DNA from: Branchiostoma floridae
Lineage: Eukaryota; Chordata; Leptocardii; Amphioxiformes; Branchiostomatidae
Reading direction: 5' to 3'
Assembly (NCBI RefSeq): GCF_000003815.2
Contig: NC_049986.1
Span: 18,626,237 to 18,661,205 of the forward strand
DNA length: 34,969 nucleotides
In this document: positions 33,201 through 34,969 of the stretch, one piece after another
How positions within the stretch are numbered: position 1 is the stretch's first letter
Layout of the letters: the number at the start of each line of letters is the position of its first letter
The notes under the pieces: model-generated
Databases searched by the model: none
What the model was told of the DNA's origin: nothing
Seen by the model: the letters and a program-made list of their open reading frames with translations, nothing else
Made by a program: the position numbers and the translations under genes

Positions 33201-34036
33201 TGTCTTACTTGGCCAATTTCTACTAATTTTACAGCGGCCTGTGGAGCCTGATAGAGGCTAGACCAGTGGAAAACACACACACATTATGCAACTGAATTGT
33301 TTGATTGGTTGTCTGCAGGTTGACGGCATTCACCACACGCCTCCTGCCATTCTCGGCAGTGGAGAGGTGGAGATCTTCATCTCCGGTCGCTTCATAGTGG
33401 TGCAAGCTGATTTCGGGCTGGAGGCGTCCTTTGATGGGGAGCATTACGTAAAAGTAAGTAAAGTTTCTTTGTTTTGTATCTAAACAAATATCATTCAGGT
33501 TTTAAGAGAGATTTCGGTGAATGAGTTAAGACAGATTCGTCTTAGGATCTGCAGTGAGTCTTAGGTATAGATTGGGATCGCGATCTGGCTCTCCTCGGTG
33601 TACCTTAAGCGCCTTTTGAGGGCAAATTTTAACACCCAGATATGCCCTTAACAATGCTGTCTTACTCCCAACCACCAGCCAACCCTTTTCCAACACATTT
33701 TACTCCCCCTGTTCACGTCTTAATATTGCAACCATTCTAAAACCACACCCAGTTGGCCATTGCACCTTTTTCTTCTGCACTGCGCACCAGTATTATACTG
33801 TATCATACGCCAGTCAACGGGTATCTAATAGTATATGTATACAATAGGTAAAAAGGACACAATAACAGCATGTGGCTACTTGTGTAGGTGTTCGTTCCTG
33901 GGTCGTACGCCGGCCTGACTCGGGGTCTGTGCGGCATTCTGAACGGGAACCCGTGGGACGACTCCATCACGTCGACAAACACTCTCGCCAGGGACTGGAC
34001 CGACTTCGGCAAGAGCTGGTTGGTTAGCGAGTCAAG
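21112..34036 (+). CDS. Secreted IgGFc-binding-protein-like mucin-type protein (18 exons, 3' end beyond window)
   Basis: Exons: 21112-21211, 21831-21974, 22766-22947, 23377-23801, 24188-24391, 24893-25112, 25545-25864, 26144-26319, 26809-27062, 27813-28099, 28673-28802, 30065-30209, 30839-31041, 31387-31558, 32072-32188, 32712-32944, 33319-33453 and 33888-34036. All junctions are GT-AG and phases agree, giving 1198 codons plus 2 nt. Domain order with rough residues: signal peptide 1-20, RVKR 37-40, EGF 44-80, IgGFc-binding-like region 82-515, acidic DxDxD linker 517-545, calcium-binding EGF 550-590, VWD1 595-760, C8 780-863, TIL 865-925, cysteine-rich EGF-like module 931-987, EGF 990-1026, VWD2 1030 onwards. 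Human FCGBP also has an IgGFc-binding N-terminal region followed by VWD-C8-TIL units, and is a secreted gel-forming mucus component. By analogy this is probably a mucus or extracellular-matrix protein. IgG binding is not expected in an invertebrate. The gene continues past 34036. Confidence 0.88.
21831..21974 (+). CDS. FCGBP-like gene exon 2: furin-type site and EGF domain
   Basis: Begins PVSRVKRQ, where R-V-K-R fits the furin consensus R-x-K/R-R, then one six-cysteine EGF domain ([12 protein letters not shown] to [10 protein letters not shown]). [10 protein letters not shown] fits the Asp/Asn hydroxylation pattern of calcium-binding EGFs. Phases 1 and 1, so this EGF exon is symmetrical and can be shuffled. 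Confidence 0.88.
22766..22947 (+). CDS. FCGBP-like gene exon 3: start of IgGFc-binding-like region
   Basis: Acceptor CTTGCAG, donor GAG|GTAAGT. The [12 protein letters not shown] opening and the beta-rich [17 protein letters not shown] are typical of the IgGFc-binding N-terminal family. Confidence 0.85.
23029..23186. mobile_element. GCGGT-type fold-back MITE, copy 3
   Basis: About 158 bp in the intron after exon 3. It starts TTGCTGTAAATGCATTATAT, has GCGGGAAAAAGGACTTTTCG and CACCATGCACTGTAGTG as in copy 1, and ends TTTCTGCATTTACAGTAT. Confidence 0.8.
23377..23801 (+). CDS. FCGBP-like gene exon 4: core of IgGFc-binding-like region
   Basis: The longest exon (425 nt). It encodes [46 protein letters not shown] and [16 protein letters not shown], all typical of the family (YG-x-N, LP-x-x-LG-x-x-Y-x-x-x-SY, D-x-PV-x-V-x-SG). 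Ends in phase 2. Confidence 0.9.
24114..24177 (-). mobile_element. tRNA-like SINE head next to a splice acceptor
   Basis: On the minus strand it reads GTGTGGTTAGGGCTGGTGAC (A-box region) through to GGGTTCGAATCCC (B box). Its start lies about 10 bp from the exon 5 boundary at 24188, so its pyrimidine-rich complement forms part of the acceptor region. It is not called as a functional tRNA; the full extent of the element to the left is unknown. Confidence 0.6.
24188..24391 (+). CDS. FCGBP-like gene exon 5: IgGFc-binding-like region
   Basis: Acceptor CTCCCAG, donor GAGTG|GTGAGG. It encodes [20 protein letters not shown], a conserved cysteine pair and Q-x-P-P-like segment of the family, then [14 protein letters not shown]. 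Phase 2 in and out. Confidence 0.88.
24443..24812 (-). mobile_element. SINE-like dispersed repeat, copy 2
   Basis: Homologous in order to 17241-17570. The right end on the minus strand begins TGTGGCGTAATCGGCAGCGC (A-box-like) and has GGTCGAAACC (B-box-like), so it is a tRNA-derived SINE lying antisense in the intron after exon 5. Confidence 0.7.
24893..25112 (+). CDS. FCGBP-like gene exon 6: IgGFc-binding-like region
   Basis: Encodes [20 protein letters not shown], then [17 protein letters not shown], matching the family pattern Q-Y-x-x-G and D-P-x-M-x-x-x-P-x-x-Q-x. Donor AAG|GTTGGT; ends in phase 0. Confidence 0.9.
25418..25544 (+). repeat. TTCC/ATTC microsatellite forming the exon 7 polypyrimidine tract
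   Basis: A run of CCTTCCTT, then TCATTCCTTCC and CATTCATCCATTTATCC units leads without break to the CCAG acceptor of exon 7. Confidence 0.85.
25545..25864 (+). CDS. FCGBP-like gene exon 7: end of IgGFc-binding-like region and acidic linker
   Basis: Encodes [40 protein letters not shown] and [14 protein letters not shown], the usual close of the family (Y-G-F, S-Y-x-x-x-G-x-P-G-G). It then reads [15 protein letters not shown], a DxDxD calcium-binding-like motif. Ends in phase 2. Confidence 0.9.
26144..26319 (+). CDS. FCGBP-like gene exon 8: second acidic motif and calcium-binding EGF
   Basis: Begins [11 protein letters not shown], repeating the DxDxDG motif of exon 7, then [18 protein letters not shown] and [19 protein letters not shown], a canonical calcium-binding EGF (D-I-N-E-C; C-x-N-x4-Y-x-C). 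Donor A|GTAAGT; ends in phase 1. Confidence 0.9.
26809..27062 (+). CDS. FCGBP-like gene exon 9: VWD1 first half
   Basis: Acceptor ATCTAG. It encodes [20 protein letters not shown] and [13 protein letters not shown], then [10 protein letters not shown]. The F-D-G-x-x-x-x-x-Q-G-x-C-x-Y pattern is that of von Willebrand D domains; the usual GDPH reads ADPH here. The donor CTG|GTGAGC is followed by a short GTTT repeat. Confidence 0.92.
27511..27680. mobile_element. MITE with about 30-bp inverted ends
   Basis: The ends share CATAAGATAGTATCAAAA (left, 27533-27541 onwards) and its reverse complement TTTTGATACTATCTTATA (27640-27657), with weaker pairing out to CAGAT/ATCTG. The inside is non-coding. 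A target duplication could not be fixed. It lies in the intron between exons 9 and 10. Confidence 0.7.
27813..28099 (+). CDS. FCGBP-like gene exon 10: VWD1 second half
   Basis: Encodes [20 protein letters not shown] and then [20 protein letters not shown], the CGLCG-type motif with both cysteines and the following N-Y-N. Closes with [11 protein letters not shown] (F-x-x-S-W). Donor AT|GTATGC, weaker than the others. Ends in phase 2. Confidence 0.92.
28405..28650 (-). mobile_element. tRNA-derived SINE, copy 1 of a pair
   Basis: Shares TAGCCCTTGGGCCACAC, a GTCAGTGGTCTGCGTG-like middle, CATTTTTAAA and ATGACTCGGCCGAAGATCGA-type blocks with 31108-31355. The tRNA-like head lies on the minus strand at the right end. 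Confidence 0.65.
28673..28802 (+). CDS. FCGBP-like gene exon 11: C8 domain first half
   Basis: Acceptor TTTTCCAG, donor GAG|GTAAGG. It encodes [20 protein letters not shown] and [13 protein letters not shown], matching the opening of the C8 domain (C...L....C..L.D..G.F..CH..V.P). Ends in phase 0. Confidence 0.9.
29312..29873 (+). pseudogene. Decayed LINE reverse-transcriptase C-terminal fragment in an intron
   Basis: The frame at 29312-29659 begins [10 protein letters not shown] and includes [20 protein letters not shown] and [20 protein letters not shown], matching the tail end of the 4558-5322 fragment (LQNRAARVI, LHSRLNWKYL, RGATYYNTLSADIR). It is shorter and has lost the motif between. 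An A-rich end (AATTAAAGAAAAAAA) near 29873 fits a LINE tail. It lies in the intron between exons 11 and 12. Confidence 0.75.
30065..30209 (+). CDS. FCGBP-like gene exon 12: C8 domain second half
   Basis: Acceptor TTCTCAG, donor TGTC|GTAAGT. It encodes [20 protein letters not shown] and [20 protein letters not shown], then WRSDDLC. The C-V-Y-D-x-C and C-x-x-L-x-x-Y-A-x-x-C patterns are typical of C8. Ends in phase 1. Confidence 0.92.
30513..30714. mobile_element. 202-bp fold-back element with 9-bp target-site duplication
   Basis: Two arms of about 98 bp pair almost fully around an 8-nt loop (GTGAGGTT). The tips are TACTCTCCAAGCAGAGG and the complement TACCCTCCAAGTAGAGG. TATGATGTC occurs directly before (30504-30512) and after (30715-30723), a 9-bp duplication. 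Long inverted ends with 9-bp duplications suggest a Mutator-like fold-back. No coding capacity. It lies in the intron between exons 12 and 13. Confidence 0.88.
30839..31041 (+). CDS. FCGBP-like gene exon 13: TIL (trypsin-inhibitor-like) domain
   Basis: Encodes [20 protein letters not shown] and then [20 protein letters not shown], a cysteine-dense TIL module with the usual C-P-x-x-S/Y-x-x-C-x-x-x-C-P-x-x-C and C-x-x-G-Y-V-L pattern, as follows C8 in FCGBP and zonadhesin. Ends in phase 0. Confidence 0.93.
31108..31355 (-). mobile_element. tRNA-derived SINE, copy 2 of a pair
   Basis: On the minus strand the head reads TTGCAATGGTAGAGTCGG (A-box-like TGGTAGAGTCGG) and GGTCGTGAATTTGATCCCC (B-box-like). 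The body matches 28405-28650. It lies in the intron between exons 13 and 14, ending about 30 bp before the exon 14 acceptor. Confidence 0.7.
31387..31558 (+). CDS. FCGBP-like gene exon 14: cysteine-rich EGF-like module after TIL
   Basis: Acceptor TTTCCAG, donor T|GTAAGT. It encodes [20 protein letters not shown] and [15 protein letters not shown], the VWC/EGF-like module that follows TIL in VWD repeat proteins. N-G-S is a potential N-glycosylation site. Ends in phase 1. Confidence 0.9.
31858..31910 (+). repeat. LINE/SINE 3' end module with TA tail, copy 3
   Basis: GATGCCATGCTTTGTACTTTG, then TACAATTGTTGCGCAATAAA and a TATATATATT tail. It has the same module as 2527-2590 and 5614-5668, in the intron between exons 14 and 15. 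Confidence 0.6.
32072..32188 (+). CDS. FCGBP-like gene exon 15: EGF domain
   Basis: Acceptor TTTACAG, donor GAAG|GTACTT. One EGF domain: [18 protein letters not shown], then [25 protein letters not shown] fits the hydroxylation pattern. Phases 1 and 1, so this exon is symmetrical like exon 2. Confidence 0.9.
32355..32437. repeat. Possible fold-back element related to 15909-16073
   Basis: GCAAGGCTTTAGCC near the left pairs imperfectly with CTAAAGCCTAGC at the right. The right part (AATTTCTACT, then GGAGCCCGTCTAAAGCCTAG) resembles the right ends at 16028-16073 and 33214-33261. Confidence 0.4.
32551..32636. repeat. Dispersed repeat, copy 2
   Basis: GGGGCTGTAACTGGTCCCTC to TTTAATCAGGCTAATCC, matching 7970-8052 at both ends. 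It lies in the intron between exons 15 and 16. Confidence 0.55.
32712..32944 (+). CDS. FCGBP-like gene exon 16: VWD2 first half
   Basis: Acceptor GCCCAG. It encodes [20 protein letters not shown] and then [10 protein letters not shown] and [10 protein letters not shown], the standard GDPHY-x-T-F-D-G opening of a VWD domain. Donor CAG|GTGAGA; ends in phase 0. Confidence 0.95.
33131..33261. repeat. Repeat with right end like the 165-bp fold-back element
   Basis: CAATTTCTACT, then CGGCCTGTGGAGCCTGATAG and AGGCTAG at 33214-33261 matches the right end of 15909-16073 over about 40 bp. The left arm is not a clear complement, so this may be a rearranged or partial copy. It lies in the intron between exons 16 and 17. 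Confidence 0.5.
33319..33453 (+). CDS. FCGBP-like gene exon 17: VWD2 middle
   Basis: Acceptor TCTGCAG, donor AAA|GTAAGT. It encodes [20 protein letters not shown] and SFDGEHYVK, aligning with [15 protein letters not shown] of VWD1. Phase 0 at both ends. Confidence 0.92.
33888..34036 (+). CDS. FCGBP-like gene exon 18: VWD2 end (last exon in the window)
   Basis: Encodes [20 protein letters not shown] and [11 protein letters not shown], then [11 protein letters not shown], the end of VWD2. The motif is RGLCG where VWD1 has CGICG, so the first cysteine of the CxxC is replaced by Arg. The donor AG|GTAAGT leaves phase 2, so the gene continues. Confidence 0.92.
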
Positions 34037-34275
34037 GTAAGTTTAAAGTTTGTTTACTTGCTTTGGGACAGACGAGGACCATGTGCACTCAAGTTAGTAA
34101 GATATTTTAGCAGTGCCACATACAGACAGAAGGTGATAAAAGTATAGTACATGTATTTTCAACGTACCTCCCCGACCGAAGTCAGGTACACAATGGTGAT
34201 GACCAATCACCTCAAAACAAAAACTCGCAAAAGTTACAGACACGTGGTCTTAGTAACACGTGATCTTGCGGATAC

Positions 34276-34953
34276 GTGACGTCAATAATTGATCAAAAGT
34301 GCCAGGAAGTTTATAGGATTTCAATTAGAAATCATGATTGTAAGGAAGACCAAGGAAATAAGCTAAGAACCTACAGAAAATTTAAGCAATTGTATGAAAG
34401 AGAAAAATACCTGGATATAACAAATTTTAGCTATCGCCGAGCCATGACTAAACTAAGGATCAGCGATCACCCATTGGAAATTGAAGCCGGTAGATACAAC
34501 CGAACTCCTCCTAATGATAGACTATGTATATTTTGCGATAAGAACCACATGTATGTAGAAAACGAAATACACTTTATCCTAGAGTGCTCACTGTACAATG
34601 ATCTGCGCAATACATTTGTTAATGCTACACATGTAGATCAGAAATATGCACACATGACGAAGGAAGATATGTTCAAATATCTCATGTCTTCATCTGACCA
34701 CGATATACTAGAAAATCTCTGTAAGTTCATCTACAAATGTTTTAGGAAGAGAGAAGATGCATATAAACTATAGTATGTGAAACTGTATAACTCTGCGTTT
34801 ACTACCTTTTGTACCAAACTGACTGCATTTAGCCCCAACGGGGCATGAATATGCAATAAACTTCATTGTCATTGTCATTGTCATTGTCATTGTCATTGTC
34901 ATTGTCATTGTCATTGTCATTGTCATTGTCATTGTCATTGTCATTGTCATTGT
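34276..34953 (+). pseudogene. LINE C-terminal fragment with CATTGT-repeat 3' tail
   Basis: An open frame of about 165 codons (34276-34773) encodes KLRTYRKFKQLYEREKYLD, MTKLRISDHPLEIEAGRY and LCIFCDKNHMYVENEIHFIL, the zinc-knuckle C terminus of a non-LTR retrotransposon, similar to 4020-4316. It is followed by a short 3' UTR with a GCCCCAACGGGGC hairpin, GCAATAAACTT and 15 CATTGT units. It is 5' truncated and in the intron after exon 18. Confidence 0.82.
34864..34953 (+). repeat. CATTGT hexanucleotide repeat, 15 copies
   Basis: Perfect 6-bp repeat over about 90 bp at the 3' end of the LINE fragment. The Met-Thr repeat frame on the minus strand across it is an artefact. Confidence 0.95.
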
Positions 34954-34969
34954 ATTTTCTCCAGCTGTC

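Noticed and set aside
34768-34950. Minus-strand Met-Thr repeat ORF
   Set aside because: Translation of the CATTGT repeat.
1-34969. CRISPR arrays, operons or bacterial/phage defence genes
   Set aside because: The window is eukaryotic with spliced genes. Repeats are dispersed or microsatellite, without regular spacers.

Overview
The window looks like nuclear DNA of an invertebrate deuterostome, most probably a lancelet (Branchiostoma). This is inferred from GT-AG introns of a few hundred bases, a mucin-like VWD/EGF/IgGFc-binding gene, a cadherin N-terminal exon, a TLC-domain membrane protein, an intronless drug/metabolite transporter and dense small inverted-repeat elements, SINEs and truncated LINEs. 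Species was not tested. Two runs of exactly 100 N (12129-12228, 13914-14013) mark assembly gaps.

Layout. 1-6197 holds no gene I can support. It carries decayed LINE fragments (4020-4316, 4558-5540), a LINE-type 3' module, a fold-back repeat (759-933) and a cluster of perfect palindromes near 3.6 kb. 6346-7050, minus strand, is the first coding exon of a cadherin (signal peptide plus two cadherin repeats), with a CpG-dense 5' flank to about 7390 and a 92-bp Harbinger-like MITE just inside its intron. 9459-10463, plus strand, is an intact single-exon EamA/SLC35G-like transporter of 334 codons. 13064-15427, plus strand, is the 3' part of a TLC-domain (TLCD4/TMEM56-like) gene. Five exons are visible, one is cut by a gap, and the 5' exons were not found. 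Its last codons and 3' flank are tandemly duplicated, and the second copy is interrupted by a MITE. 15.9-21.0 kb is mostly repeats, with two possible non-coding exons and a long CTGT-rich microsatellite.

21112 to the end of the window is one large plus-strand gene. I could thread 18 coding exons (1198 codons plus 2 nt) with consistent phases and GT-AG junctions. The predicted protein is secreted: signal peptide, RVKR furin-type site, EGF, IgGFc-binding-type region, acidic calcium-binding-like linker, calcium-binding EGF, VWD1, C8, TIL, a second cysteine-rich EGF-like module, EGF and VWD2. It runs out of the window after exon 18. Its introns carry SINEs, MITEs (one with a clear 9-bp target-site duplication) and LINE fragments.

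The genes have no evident functional link; they are neighbours on a chromosome. The most interesting content is the modular architecture of the FCGBP-like gene and several small mobile elements whose boundaries can be read directly.
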